Positions 36,589 through 46,017 are shown, counted from the stretch's first letter. The stretch is DNA of 64,000 nt from Streptomyces huasconensis (GCA_004010275.1 RBWT01000003.1:1-64000), one strand, 5' to 3'. Numbers and translations: made by a program. The notes: generated by a model from the sequence alone, not told the origin.

Positions 36589-38160
36589 TCACCGGCCTCG
36601 GGCCGGTGAGAACCGCTCCCGCAGCTTGTACTTGAGGACCTTGCGCAGCGTCTCGTTGCGGGGGAGGGCCTCGACCACCTCCAGTTGTTCCGGCAGCTTA
36701 TGGGTGGCGAGGCCTTCCCCGCGCAGATACGAGGTGACCTCGTCCAGGGTCAACACCGGCGTCCCCGGCCGCTGTTCGATTACCGCGCAGACCCGCTCCC
36801 CGCGCTCGGGGTCGGGCAGGCCGACGACCGCCGCGTCGGCGACGGCCGGATGCCGGTGGAGCAGGTCCTCGATCTCCTTGGCGGAGATGTTCTCGCCCTT
36901 GCGGATGATGATGTCCTTGGCCCGCCCGGTGAGGACCAGGTGGCCGCTGGGCGTGAGGTGGCCGAGGTCGCCGGTGATCAGGAAGCCGTCGGTGTCGAAC
37001 GCGGGCGCGTTCTGGGCCGGGTCCAGATAGCCCTGGCAGACCGCCTCTCCTCGTAGCCGTATCTCGCCGTCCGTGCCCGGGGGCAGCACCTCGCCGTCGG
37101 TGCCGGTGACGCGGATCTCCATGCCGGCCGGGGGCCGTCCCTCGGTCGTCGCCAGGTTCTCGGCCGTGTCGTCCGGGTCGCCCATGGTGATCATCGGGAC
37201 CTCGGTCATGCCGTACCCGTGGGTGAGCCGGCAGCCCATCTCACGTACGACGGCGTGGTAGATCTCCGGTGGCTTGGGCGCGCCGCCGCCCGCCAGGAGC
37301 CGCAGCGTGGGGATGACCTTCTCGCCCGGCGGCAGCTTGCGCTGCTCGGCTAGGAACATCGAGTAGAAGGCCGTCGACCCGCCCGCCACGGTCACGCCGT
37401 GCCGCCGGTAGCCGTCGAGCGCGTCCGGCAGCGCGAAGTGCTCGAACATCACCGCGGGGAAGCCGTACAGGAGCAGCATGACCGTGTAGTCGGGGCCCGC
37501 GATGTGCGCGTAGGGGAACGCCATCGAGCCGACGTCCTCGGCGGTGAGCCGCAGCGCGTGGGCCAGGCACGAGCCGCCCGCCAGCAGCGAGCGGTCGGTG
37601 TGCAGGACGCCCTTGGGGTCGGACGTGGTGCCGGACGTCCAGTAGATCCAGCGGACGGATGTGCCGTCGGAGGGCGGTGGGGGCAGGGCGGCCGGATCGG
37701 CGTCGGGCAGTTCCCCGTACGCCTCGAAGACACCCTTGGCGCCGAGCCGCCGTGCCATCCGGGTGTGGTCGAAGCCGCGCCACACCCCGGGCACCGCGAA
37801 GAACTCCGCCTTGGACTCCCGCAGCGCGAAGCCGACCTCGCGGTCGCGGTAGAAGGGGATGACCGGGGACTGGACGGCGCCGAGGCGGGCCAGGGCGAAG
37901 GAGAGGACGGTCGTCTCGACGCGGGTGGGCAGTTGCCAGGCGACGACGGTGCCGGGGCGCACCCCCATGCCGTACAGCCCGGCGGCGACGCGTTCGGCGC
38001 GCTCGCGCTCGAAGGTGAGCGTGCGGTCGTCGGCGGGGTCGGGGGCGGCCTGGATGAGGACGGGCGCGTCGGGGGTGAGGGCGGCGCGGCGCTCGACCAG
38101 CTCCCAGAGCGTGCGGGAGGCGCCCAGTTCGTACGGGGTCTCGTGCCGTGCGGTGCTCAT
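36589..38160 (-). CDS. AMP-dependent acyl-CoA ligase (cyclohexanecarboxylate-CoA ligase-like)
   Basis: Activates a carboxylic acid to its CoA thioester through an acyl-adenylate. 523 residues, intact, ATG 38160. The P-loop motif is WIYWTSGTTSDPKGVLHT; A5 is THGYGMTEVPMITMG; the hinge region is FLITGDLGHLTPSGHLVLTG then RAKDIIIRKGENISAKEIED; the catalytic lysine lies near the C-terminus in NETLRKVLKYKLRERF. It resembles the BadA/AliA cyclohexanecarboxylate group more than long-chain FadD. It is divergent from the amidohydrolase, and both promoters carry the shared 15-bp palindrome, so it is probably the entry step of the local catabolic pathway. Confidence 0.88.
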   Translation of the reverse strand: MSTARHETPYELGASRTLWELVERRAALTPDAPVLIQAAPDPADDRTLTFERERAERVAAGLYGMGVRPGTVVAWQLPTRVETTVLSFALARLGAVQSPVIPFYRDREVGFALRESKAEFFAVPGVWRGFDHTRMARRLGAKGVFEAYGELPDADPAALPPPPSDGTSVRWIYWTSGTTSDPKGVLHTDRSLLAGGSCLAHALRLTAEDVGSMAFPYAHIAGPDYTVMLLLYGFPAVMFEHFALPDALDGYRRHGVTVAGGSTAFYSMFLAEQRKLPPGEKVIPTLRLLAGGGAPKPPEIYHAVVREMGCRLTHGYGMTEVPMITMGDPDDTAENLATTEGRPPAGMEIRVTGTDGEVLPPGTDGEIRLRGEAVCQGYLDPAQNAPAFDTDGFLITGDLGHLTPSGHLVLTGRAKDIIIRKGENISAKEIEDLLHRHPAVADAAVVGLPDPERGERVCAVIEQRPGTPVLTLDEVTSYLRGEGLATHKLPEQLEVVEALPRNETLRKVLKYKLRERFSPARGR

Positions 38161-38205
38161 GTGGTCCCCCCGGGGCGGCCAGGAACGGACGGACGGGCCA
38201 GGTGA

Positions 38206-38220
38206 CTGATGGCCCGTCAG
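38206..38220. promoter_or_regulatory. 15-bp palindromic operator, copy 1 (CoA-ligase promoter)
   Basis: CTGATGGCCCGTCAG, 46-60 bp upstream of the ligase start. Compared with an ideal CTGACGG-N-CCGTCAG only one position differs. Paired with the inverted copy at 38284. Confidence 0.75.
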
Positions 38221-38283
38221 ATGGTGCGCAGAGCGTAGGGCTCGGCGCCTTGTCGGTCCATAGGTGCGGGGCTAGCCTGCTTT

Positions 38284-38298
38284 CTGACGGGTCATCAG
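38284..38298. promoter_or_regulatory. 15-bp palindromic operator, copy 2 (amidohydrolase promoter)
   Basis: CTGACGGGTCATCAG, 60-74 bp upstream of the amidohydrolase ATG. Its reverse complement differs from copy 1 at one base. A TetR-type repressor is the expected binder. Confidence 0.75.
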
Positions 38299-38357
38299 AT
38301 AGCCGGTACGCCGGGACGCCGGAGGGATGACCCCCTTTCTCGCACGGAGGGGACACC

Positions 38358-39551
38358 ATGACCGAGCTGCCTCGGATCGTCAGCGTCGACGACCATGTGA
38401 TCGAACCCGCGCATCTCTTCGAGACCTGGCTGCCCGCCAAGTACCGCGACCGCGGCCCCAAGCCCCTGACCGCCGGGATCGGCGAACTCGCCTACGTAGG
38501 CGGCAAGTACCGGATCACCATGGACCCCGAGGGGCCGCCCACCGACTGGTGGATCTACGAGGACCTCACGTTCCCGTACAAGCGCAACATCGCCGCCGTC
38601 GGCTTCGACCGCGACGACATGACCCTGGAGGGCATCACCCGCGAGGAGATGCGGCGCGGCTGCTGGGACCCCGTCGCCCGCCTCGCGGACATGGACCTCA
38701 ACCACGTCGAGGCCTCCCTGTGCTTCCCCACCTTCCCGCGCTTCTGCGGCCAGACCTTCGCCGAGGCCCACGACAAGGAGGTCGCCCTCGCCTGCGTCCG
38801 CGCCTACAACGACTGGATGGTCGACGAGTGGTGCGGCGACAGCGGCGGACGGCTCATCCCGCTCTGCATCATCCCGCTGTGGGACATCGGCCTCGCGGTC
38901 GCCGAAATCCGGCGGAACGCGGCGCGCGGCGTACGCGCCGTCACCTTCTCCGAGATCCCCACCCACCTGGGGCTGCCCTCGATCCACTCCGGCTACTGGG
39001 ACCCGTTCTTCGCGGTCTGCCAGGAGACCGGCACAGTCGTGAACATGCACATCGGCTCCTCCTCCCAGATGCCCGCCGCCTCCCCGGACGCCCCGCCCGC
39101 CGTCCAGGCCGCGCTCTCCTTCAACAACGCCATGGCGTCGATGATGGACTTCCTCTTCAGCGGCGTCCTCGTGAAGTTCCCGGCGCTCAAACTGGCGTAC
39201 TCAGAAGGTCAGATGGGCTGGATTCCGTACGCCCTGGAGCGCGCCGACGACGTGTGGGAGGAGCACCGCGCGTGGGGCGGCGTGAAGGACCTGATCCCCG
39301 AGCCCCCGTCGACGTACTACTACCGGCAGATCTTCTGCTGCTTCTTCCGCGACAAGCACGGCGTGGCCTCCCTGGACGTCGTCGGCCGGGACAACGCCAC
39401 CTTCGAGACCGACTACCCCCACGTCGACTCGACCTTCCCGCACACCAAGGAGGTCGCCCTCGACCACGTCAAGGGCCTCGACGACGAGACGACGTACAAG
39501 CTGATGCGCGGCAACGCCATCCGCATGCTCGGCCTGGACCTGGACAAGTAG
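38358..39551 (+). CDS. Amidohydrolase-family (amidohydrolase_2) protein
   Basis: 397 residues, intact, ATG 38358. TIM-barrel hydrolase/decarboxylase of the ACMSD-like group. It begins RIVSVDDHVIEPAHLFETWL, where the D-H-x-x-E stands in place of the usual HxH metal site. Then come MDLNHVEASLCFPTFPRFCG, FSEIPTHLGLPSIHSGYWDP, GTVVNMHIGSSSQMP with a probable metal His, and the C-terminal ATFETDYPHVDSTFPHTKEV with the conserved D-x-P-H. Such proteins are frequent in actinobacterial catabolic islands beside acyl-CoA dehydrogenases. The reaction here (ring-opening hydrolysis or decarboxylation) is unknown. It is followed after 7 bp by the first dehydrogenase. Confidence 0.85.
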   Translation: MTELPRIVSVDDHVIEPAHLFETWLPAKYRDRGPKPLTAGIGELAYVGGKYRITMDPEGPPTDWWIYEDLTFPYKRNIAAVGFDRDDMTLEGITREEMRRGCWDPVARLADMDLNHVEASLCFPTFPRFCGQTFAEAHDKEVALACVRAYNDWMVDEWCGDSGGRLIPLCIIPLWDIGLAVAEIRRNAARGVRAVTFSEIPTHLGLPSIHSGYWDPFFAVCQETGTVVNMHIGSSSQMPAASPDAPPAVQAALSFNNAMASMMDFLFSGVLVKFPALKLAYSEGQMGWIPYALERADDVWEEHRAWGGVKDLIPEPPSTYYYRQIFCCFFRDKHGVASLDVVGRDNATFETDYPHVDSTFPHTKEVALDHVKGLDDETTYKLMRGNAIRMLGLDLDK

Positions 39552-39558
39552 GCCGCGC

Positions 39559-40701
39559 GTGGACCTCACGTACACCGAGGAGGAGGAAGCCTTCCGGGCG
39601 GGACTGCGGGAGTGGCTCGCGGCCGTGCTCCCGAAGCTCCCCGCCAGGCCCTCGCCGCGGGACTGGCCCGCCCGGCGCGCGTACGACACCTCCTGGCAGC
39701 GCATGCTGTACGACGCCGGCTATGGCCACGTCCACTGGGACGCCTCTCCCACGCAGCGGCTGATCTTCCTGGAGGAGACCGAGAAGGCGGGCGCCCCCTA
39801 TGTGGGCGCCAATTTCGTCGGCCTGTTGCACGCGGGCCCCACCATCGCCTCCGAGGGCACCCCCGAGCAGCGCGCGCGGTGGCTGCCGCCCGTGCTGCGC
39901 GGCGAGGAGGTGTGGTGCCAGGGGTTCAGCGAACCGGACGCGGGCTCCGACCTCGCGTCGCTGCGCACGCGCGCGTGGCGCGAGGGCGACCACTACGTGG
40001 TGAGCGGGTCCAAGATCTGGACCTCGCACGCGGAGGTCGCCGACTGGTGCGAGCTGCTTGTCCGGACGACGCCGGTGAGCGAGGCCGTGCCCAAGCACCG
40101 GGGCATCACCTGGCTCGCGATGCCGATGGACGCCCCCGGCATCACCGTGCGCCCGCTGCGGACGCTGGCCGGGTCGGCCGAGTTCGCGGAGATGTTCCTC
40201 GACGAGGTGCGGGTGCCGGTGGCCCACCGCGTCGGCGACGAGAACGACGGCTGGCGCGTGACCATGGTGACCCTCTCCTACGAGCGCGGCACCGCCTTCG
40301 TGGGGGAGGTGGTGGCCTGCCGCCGGGTCCTCGGGGAGATCGCCCGCGAGGCCCGCGCCAACGGCCGCTGGGACGACACGGCGCTGCGGCGCAGGCTCGG
40401 GCGGCTCGCGGCGGAGTTCACGGCGCTGTGGCGGCTCACGCAGTGGAACGTGAGCGAGGCGCAGCACACCGGTGGGGTGCCCGGGGTGGGCGGCTCGGTC
40501 TTCAAGCTGCGGTACTCGCACGCCCGCCAGGAGCTGTACGACGCCGCCGCCGAGGTGCTCGGCGCGGGTGCGCTGGACCTCGGGCACGCGTGGACCCTGG
40601 ACCGGCTCTCCTCCCTGTCGTACACGATCGCCGCGGGGACCTCGCAGATCCAGCGGAACATCGTGGCCGAGCGGATTCTCGGCCTCCCGAAGGGGCGGTG
40701 A
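39559..40701 (+). CDS. Acyl-CoA dehydrogenase, large (alpha-type) partner
   Basis: 380 residues, intact, GTG 39559, 7 bp after the amidohydrolase. Contains the FAD motif [39 protein letters not shown], the domain linker GITWLAMPMDAPGITVRPL, FLDEVRVPVAHRVGDENDGW and the C-terminal adenine-binding TIAAGTSQIQRNIVAERILG. This subgroup is like the FadE proteins of steroid and cyclic-terpenoid catabolism, which form alpha2beta2 heterotetramers with an adjacent, catalytically complementary gene. Such a neighbour starts nine bases downstream. Confidence 0.88.
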   Translation: MDLTYTEEEEAFRAGLREWLAAVLPKLPARPSPRDWPARRAYDTSWQRMLYDAGYGHVHWDASPTQRLIFLEETEKAGAPYVGANFVGLLHAGPTIASEGTPEQRARWLPPVLRGEEVWCQGFSEPDAGSDLASLRTRAWREGDHYVVSGSKIWTSHAEVADWCELLVRTTPVSEAVPKHRGITWLAMPMDAPGITVRPLRTLAGSAEFAEMFLDEVRVPVAHRVGDENDGWRVTMVTLSYERGTAFVGEVVACRRVLGEIAREARANGRWDDTALRRRLGRLAAEFTALWRLTQWNVSEAQHTGGVPGVGGSVFKLRYSHARQELYDAAAEVLGAGALDLGHAWTLDRLSSLSYTIAAGTSQIQRNIVAERILGLPKGR

Positions 40702-40709
40702 GGGACGGT

Positions 40710-41548
40710 ATGGATTTCCAACTCACCGATGACCAGCGGGCCTTGCGCTCCGGGATGCGGGACATCCTGGCGGGACGGTTCTGTCTGCGGGACGCCGTGG
40801 ACCGCGTCGACCGGGCCCTGTGGAAGGAGCTGGGCGAGGCCGGCTTCTTCTGCCTGGCCCTGCCCGAGGAGCGCGGGGGCGTCGGACTGGGGTTGCCGGA
40901 AGCCGTACTGGCCTTCGAGGAGGCGGGGCGGGCCCTGCTGCCCGGGCCCGCGGTGGCGTCCTTCCTGGCGGCGGGGGAGGTGGAGGGCGCCGCGACCGGG
41001 GACACCGTCGTCACCGCCGTCGACGGACCCGCGTGCCGTGGCTGGCGGAGGCGGACGTCGTCCAGGGGGACGTGAGCGGGGCCGTCGCCCTGCGCTCCGT
41101 CGACCCGCTGACGCCGCTGCACCGCGTACCCGGCCCGCCCCGCCCCGGCCGGGGCGCGCTGCTGTACGCCGCCGAGCAGCTCGGCAGCGCCGCCCGGACC
41201 TGCGACATGGCCGTCACCCATGCCCGCAGGCGGGAACAATTCGGGCGGCCCATCGGGGCGTTCCAGGCCGTGCAGCACCTCTGCGCGCGAATGCTGGTGC
41301 GCGCCGAGGTCGCCCGGGCCGCCGTGTACGCCGCCGCCGTGACCGGGGACACGCGCGAGATCCGCGGCGCCAAGCTGCTGGCCGACGACGCCGCCGTACG
41401 CAACGCCCGCGACTGTCTCCAGGTGCACGGCGGCATGGGGTTCACGTGGGAGTCGGACGTGCATCTGCATCTGAAGCGGGCCTGGGTCCGCGCCGAGCTG
41501 GGACAACGCACCGCCGAGGCCGAGGAGGCGCTTACTGACGCACTGTGA
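40710..41548 (+). CDS. Acyl-CoA dehydrogenase, short (beta-type) partner, frameshifted
   Basis: About 279 residues from the ATG at 40710, shorter than the 330-380 usual for the family. The N-terminal domain shows MDFQLTDDQRALRSGMRDIL and LPEERGGVGLGLPEAVLAFE. The middle beta domain is unusually brief, and one indel near 41035 breaks the frame. The helical domain is typical: AAEQLGSAARTCDMAVTHAR, REQFGRPIGAFQAVQHLCA and the C-terminal VHGGMGFTWESDVHLHLKRA. The catalytic base normally lies in this last helical domain, so it probably complements the preceding protein in a heteromeric enzyme. That partnership is inferred from adjacency and subgroup. Confidence 0.8.
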
Positions 41549-41957
41549 CGGGGGAGAGGCGGCGGATGGTCACGCTACGCAGTGTTGACGGAGCGTCGAT
41601 ACCGGGTTGTGTCCTGGCGGGACTCGTCACGGCACGGAGTCGGTGTCCGCCTCTAGTACCTTGTGTGAGATGCGAGTGGTTCTGAGACCGAGCCCTCCCG
41701 GTGTCGCCCCCGCGGCGGCTCCGGGCCAGGCGATGCGCGCCGCTCGCGGTGCGGGACCGGGCCTCGTGCCCGTCTGTTCGACCCCCCGCGTTACGCGTCG
41801 CACAGTATGCAGCACGCGTACTCCTTCGCGCTGGAATATGCCCGAAGCGCTTGTTGGGGTGACTGAACGTCAATCATGCTGTCTCCCAAGGGGATCACGT
41901 TCCGTGACCCCGTGGAGTCGCGAGGCGATGTGTCCGCCGGTTCGGATGGTGTGAGCG
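41549..41957. other. Intergenic region before the RsbW-like ATPase
   Basis: About 410 bp. A frame open at 41670-41954 lacks a ribosome site and Streptomyces codon bias, so I call no gene. A near-perfect hairpin (GGGGATCACG-TTC-CGTGACCCC, one bulged A) lies at 41890-41911, about 47 bp before the next start. Confidence 0.5.
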
Positions 41958-42446
41958 GTGCAGGTGCTTCAAGTTCAGCTGGAGGTCGGGGCCGACCCCG
42001 CGGAGGTGGGGCGGGCCAGGAGATGGGCCCGTTCCCGACTGGCGGGCTCGGGCATAGAAGCCGACGAGCCGGTGGCCGAGACGCTGATCCTGCTGATCTC
42101 GGAACTGGTCACCAACGCCGTGGTGCACACGGGCTGTCCGGCGGTCCTGCGCATGTGCCTTCCCGGGGTCCCCGACGACGCGCCGGGGACGGTCCGGGTG
42201 GAGGTGGCCGACCGCAGCGCCCGCCCGCCACGGCAGCGGCACGCGGACGGTGACGACACCAACGGCCGCGGCCTGGAACTCGTCGACGGGCTCGCCGACC
42301 GCTGGGGCTGGCAGCCCGAGGGCGGCGGCAAGAGCATCTGGTGCGAGGTCGACCGGTGTGACGCCGGGGTCGCCGCGGTGACCTTCGACGGGGCGTCGTA
42401 CGACGACACGGACGCCGACGCCGACGTGGCGTACGAAGCCGTCTGA
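41958..42446 (+). CDS. RsbW-like ATP-binding (HATPase_c) anti-sigma-type kinase
   Basis: 162 residues from GTG 41958; an in-frame upstream start cannot be excluded. A single GHKL ATPase domain without a dimerisation or sensor region: N box ETLILLISELVTNAVVHTG, then VRVEVADRSARPPRQR (G1-like), GRGLELVDGLADRWGW (G2) and a final KSIWCEVD strand. Stand-alone ATPases of this kind are serine kinases/anti-sigma factors in partner-switching systems, abundant in Streptomyces. The Asp-rich C-terminal tail (DDTDADADVAYEAV) is unusual. It is unrelated in function to the flanking catabolic genes and may pair with a STAS protein such as the one at 35090. Confidence 0.8.
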   Translation: MQVLQVQLEVGADPAEVGRARRWARSRLAGSGIEADEPVAETLILLISELVTNAVVHTGCPAVLRMCLPGVPDDAPGTVRVEVADRSARPPRQRHADGDDTNGRGLELVDGLADRWGWQPEGGGKSIWCEVDRCDAGVAAVTFDGASYDDTDADADVAYEAV

Positions 42447-42847
42447 CGCCGTATGGGGTTGCCTGACACCTTCTGAGGCCGCTTGAAGCCTCGGCAGGGG
42501 CCTTTCCGGGCCTGAGCCCGGATGCGCCGTCGTGTGCCACGATGCGCGCGCCCGTGCGCGGGTGAGATAAATCGGGCATAGACCGCTAATCCCCGGCAGG
42601 GTGTTGACGTAGCGTGTCCGATTGATCACGCTTGTGTGCAGCGATTCGCCGCGAGGGGACGTCGAGGGCGCTCGGTGACGGAGGCCCTTGACGAGATGTG
42701 GGTCGCGTTGTCGGCGTCGGTCCCCTCGGGGTGATGAGGGGCAGTGTCGAGCGCCGAGCCGGATGGCGGCGCGCGGCATCGCGCTCGGGGCGGAAGCCGA
42801 CGCGCCGCCGTTCCGTCCCCCCGCCCCCGCCGCCGCGGTCGGCGGTG
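42447..42847. other. Intergenic region between the ATPase and the cyclase 3' end
   Basis: About 400 bp. A possible TTGACG promoter motif lies at 42604. A 19-codon ORF (GTG 42675 to TGA 42732-42734, MTEALDEMWVALSASVPSG) has no convincing ribosome site. It may be a remnant of an HTH gene or chance. Nothing else is supported. Confidence 0.45.
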
Positions 42848-43774
42848 TCACAGCACCGCCACCGGCGCCACGGGCGTCCCCGTCCCGCCGACGAACGGCT
42901 CGGGCATCGCGGAGAGCAGGAAAGCGTAACGGCCCTCTTCCGCACAGGCTGTGGACAACTTCTCCAGATCCCAGTTCTGGCCCTGCGTCAGCCCCATCTC
43001 GACCAGGTGGAGCGCGTGCACGGGCAGCCACAGGCCCTCGATCTCCGGCGGGAAGATCTCGAAGGTCAGGGTGTCGCCGGCGACCGCCGCCACGTCCCGG
43101 GCGTGGAACCACTCCGGTGTGCGCACCGAGAGGCCGGGGGACGGGTGGCCGTACATGTGCCGGTCGCCCGCCAGATAGACCTGGATCTGACCGGTGCGGA
43201 CGAGGACGATGTCGCCGCGGCGGACCGTGACGCCGCCGAACTCCGCCGCCTCGTCAAGGTCTTCGGGGCTCACGGCGTGATCACCCGGCAGTCGGCCGAG
43301 CCCCTTCGTGCGGGCCACGTCCAGCAGGACGCCGCGCGAGACGATGTACGGGACCTTCTCGATGCCGCTGAACCGGGCGCCCGTGTGGGCGGTGATGGTG
43401 GCGGCGGGGCGGCCGTTGTAGATCTTCCCGGAGTGCGAGACGTGGGTGAGCGCGTCCCAGTGGGTGGCCGTCTGGAGTCCCATCGTCACCGTGTCGTCGC
43501 TGGTGGCGACCGTGCCCGGGCCGAACAGCTCCTGGTTGATCTGCACCATGGCGTGCAGGGGGTTCACGCGGCCGGGGATCAGGCCCGTCTGTACGCCGTT
43601 CTCCTTCAGGGGCAGCGCGAGCGGGACGCGGCGCCCGGAGCGGACCTCGGCGGCGGCCGACCGTACGACGTCGTCGGTGATGAGGTTGAGCGTGCCGATC
43701 TCGTCGTCGGCACCCCAGCGCCCCCAGTTGTTCACGCGTGCGGCGATGTCGTGGAACGCGGCCGGCAGTGACAT
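42848..43774 (-). CDS. Cyclase-family (kynurenine formamidase-like) hydrolase
   Basis: 308 residues from the ATG at 43774, which has GGAGGAC five bases upstream; the frame is open to 43816. Metal-dependent hydrolase fold of the KynB/cyclase family: ARVNNWGRWGADDEIGTLNL, the metal-binding stretch MGLQTATHWDALTHVSHSGK (variant of HxGTHxDxxxH), GVLLDVARTKGLGRLPGDHA, GDIVLVRTGQIQVY and ALHLVEMGLTQGQNWDLEKL. It probably opens a lactone or amide ring in the local pathway. It is divergent from the SDR gene, with an operator copy between them. Confidence 0.85.
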   Translation of the reverse strand: MSLPAAFHDIAARVNNWGRWGADDEIGTLNLITDDVVRSAAAEVRSGRRVPLALPLKENGVQTGLIPGRVNPLHAMVQINQELFGPGTVATSDDTVTMGLQTATHWDALTHVSHSGKIYNGRPAATITAHTGARFSGIEKVPYIVSRGVLLDVARTKGLGRLPGDHAVSPEDLDEAAEFGGVTVRRGDIVLVRTGQIQVYLAGDRHMYGHPSPGLSVRTPEWFHARDVAAVAGDTLTFEIFPPEIEGLWLPVHALHLVEMGLTQGQNWDLEKLSTACAEEGRYAFLLSAMPEPFVGGTGTPVAPVAVL

Positions 43775-43821
43775 GAGTCCTCCGCGGGGCTTGTCTTCCG
43801 GTGTCCGACGGGCCATAAAAT

Positions 43822-43836
43822 CTAACGGTCCGTCAG
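43822..43836. promoter_or_regulatory. 15-bp palindromic operator, copy 3 (cyclase/SDR divergent promoter)
   Basis: CTAACGGTCCGTCAG, one mismatch from the ideal CTGACGG-N-CCGTCAG. It lies 48 bp from the cyclase start and 22 bp from the SDR start, so a single repressor would control both genes. Confidence 0.72.
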
Positions 43837-43857
43837 AAACCGCGGGAAGGGGCCGGC

Positions 43858-44769
43858 GTGGGGAACTTCTTGGCAGGCAAGGTGGTGGCCGTCACCGGCG
43901 CCGGGCGCGGCATCGGCAGGGCCGTCGCGCTCGCCGCGGCCGCCGAGGGCGCGCAGGTCGTCGTCAACGACTACGGCATCTCCGTGGCGGGCGGCGCGCC
44001 GACCAGCGAGGTGGCCGCCGCCGTGGTCAAGGAGATCCAGGCCGCCGGCGGCGAGGCCGTCGCCGTCGCGGACGACATCTCCACCATGGCGGGCGGGCAG
44101 CGGCTCGTCGACGTCGCCCTCGCCGAGTACGGCCGCCTCGACGGCGTCGTGTGCGTCGCCGGCATCCTCCGCGAGCGGATGCTGTTCAACATGTCGGAGG
44201 AGGAGTGGGACCCGGTGGTCGCCACCCACCTGAAGGGCACCTTCACCGTCTTCCGGGCCGCCTCGGCGGTCATGCGGAAGCAGGGCTCGGGCACCCTGAT
44301 CGGCTTCACCAGCGGCAACCACCAGGGGTCCGTCGCGCAGGCCAACTACAGCGCCGCGAAAGGCGGGATCATCTCGCTGGTCCGCAGCGCCGCGCTCGGC
44401 CTCCACAAGTACGGGGTGAGCGCCAACGCGGTGGCCCCGGTCGCCCGTACGCGGATGTCGGCGAACGTGCCCATGGAGCTGACGGAGATCGGGGAGCCGG
44501 AGGACGTGGCGGCGCTCGTCGTCTACCTGCTCAGCGACCGGGCCCGCGAGGAGCAGATCACCGGGCAGGTCTACACGATCGCCGGGCCCAAGATCGCCGT
44601 CTGGGCGCAGCCGCGCGAGCTGCGCGCCGGGTACGCGGACGGGGCGTGGACCCCGGAGAAGATCGCCGACTTCCTGCCCGGCACGGTCGGCACCGACCCC
44701 ATGCCGCTCCTCGCGCAGGTGGAGGCCATGGCCAGGGCGGCGGCCGACGCGGCGCGGCCGAACGCGTAG
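43858..44769 (+). CDS. Short-chain dehydrogenase/reductase (17beta-HSD4/MFE-like)
   Basis: 303 residues, intact, GTG 43858 with GGAAGGGG upstream. Cofactor motif [33 protein letters not shown] (the insertion typical of multifunctional-enzyme-type hydroxyacyl-CoA dehydrogenases), [20 protein letters not shown], catalytic Ser in FTSGNHQGS and Y-x3-K in [13 protein letters not shown]. It probably oxidises a 3-hydroxyacyl-CoA in the same beta-oxidation-like pathway. The acyl-CoA dehydrogenase gene follows after 18 bp. Confidence 0.9.
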   Translation: MGNFLAGKVVAVTGAGRGIGRAVALAAAAEGAQVVVNDYGISVAGGAPTSEVAAAVVKEIQAAGGEAVAVADDISTMAGGQRLVDVALAEYGRLDGVVCVAGILRERMLFNMSEEEWDPVVATHLKGTFTVFRAASAVMRKQGSGTLIGFTSGNHQGSVAQANYSAAKGGIISLVRSAALGLHKYGVSANAVAPVARTRMSANVPMELTEIGEPEDVAALVVYLLSDRAREEQITGQVYTIAGPKIAVWAQPRELRAGYADGAWTPEKIADFLPGTVGTDPMPLLAQVEAMARAAADAARPNA

Positions 44770-44787
44770 GCGGGGGAGGGGCGGGCT

Positions 44788-46007
44788 GTGGACTTCGGCT
44801 TCGGGCCCGACGACGAGGCGTTCCGTACGGAGGCGCGGCGCTGGCTCGCGGCACACCTCGCGGGCGGCCATGAGGGGGTGCGCGGACGGGGCCGTCCCGG
44901 CAGCGAACACGAGGCGGTGGCGGAACGCCGGGCCTGGGAGCGGGAGTTGGGGCGCGGCGGCTGGATCGGCCTCGGCTGGGACAGCGACGCGTACGGCAAC
45001 CGGCGGGCCACGCTCACCCAGCAGGTCGTGTGGGCCGAGGAGTATGCACGCGCGCGGGCGCCCGGCCGGGTGCGGGCACATCGGCGAGAACCTGCTCGCG
45101 CCGACGCTCCTGGCGTACGGCAGCGAGGAGCAGCGCGCCGAGTTCCTGCCGCCGATCGCCCGGGGCGAGGCGCTGTGGTGCCAGGGGTACAGCGAGCCGG
45201 ACGCCGGGTCCGACCTCGCCGGGGTGCGGACGCGGGCCGTGCGGGACGCGGACACGTACGCCGTCACCGGGCAGAAGATCTGGACGTCGCTGGCGCGCGA
45301 GGCCGACTGGTGCTTCGTGCTGGCGCGCACGGAGGAGGGGGCGCGGGGGCACCGGGGGCTGTCGTTCCTGCTGGTGCCGATGGACCAGCCGGGGCGGGTG
45401 GAGGTGCGGCCCATCCGGCAGCTGGACCGGGACCTGCGAGTTCAACGAGGTCTTCTTCGACGGCGCACGCGCGCGTGCCGCCCATCCGGTGGGGGGCGCG
45501 GGGCAGGGGTGGCGGGTCGCCATGGGGTTGCTCGGGTTCGAGCGGGCGTCCTCGACGCTGGCGCAACAGATCGGCTTCGCGCAGGGGTTGGCCGCCGTGG
45601 TGCGGGAGGCGGTCGCCACGGGGGCGGTGCGGGACGCCGTGGTGCGGGAGGCGGCTGGAGCGGTCGTGGGCGGAGCTGCGGGTGATGCGGTGGAACGCGT
45701 TGCGGACGCTGGGGGGCGGGGCCGGGGGCGGGAGCGCGACATCGGCCGGGGCGCCGAGTGTGGCCAAGCTGCTGTGGGGGCGGTGGCATCAGCGGCTCGG
45801 GGAGCTGGCCGTGCTGGTGCGGGGCGCGGCGGGTGCCGTCGGGCCGGCGGACTGGTCGCGCGGGCCCCGTACGAACTCGACGAAGCGCAGCGGCTCCATC
45901 TGTTCACCCGCGCCGACACCCTGTACGGCGGCTCGGACGAGGTACAGCGCAACATCATCGCCGAGCGCGTGCTCGGCCTGCCGAGAGAGGCCAGGGGGCC
46001 TCGGTGA
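44788..46007 (+). CDS. Acyl-CoA dehydrogenase (third of the island), multiply frameshifted
   Basis: About 400 residues when pieced together. Segments in successive frames: [40 protein letters not shown] and [20 protein letters not shown] with [20 protein letters not shown]; then [20 protein letters not shown] and [40 protein letters not shown]; finally [20 protein letters not shown]. Frame changes are needed near 45060, 45435, 45650 and 45860. It is a full-length ACAD with the FAD and C-terminal adenine motifs. It is followed 10 bp later by the alcohol dehydrogenase. Confidence 0.8.
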
Positions 46008-46017
46008 GGGGTGCGTG

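Noticed and set aside
41670-41954. Open frame upstream of the RsbW-like ATPase
   Set aside because: Ser/Arg/Pro-rich, poor third-position GC pattern, no start signal and no recognisable domain.
42675-42734. 19-codon ORF MTEALDEMWVALSASVPSG
   Set aside because: No ribosome site and no way to show conservation. It could be a remnant of an HTH gene, but there is not enough support to list it as a gene.
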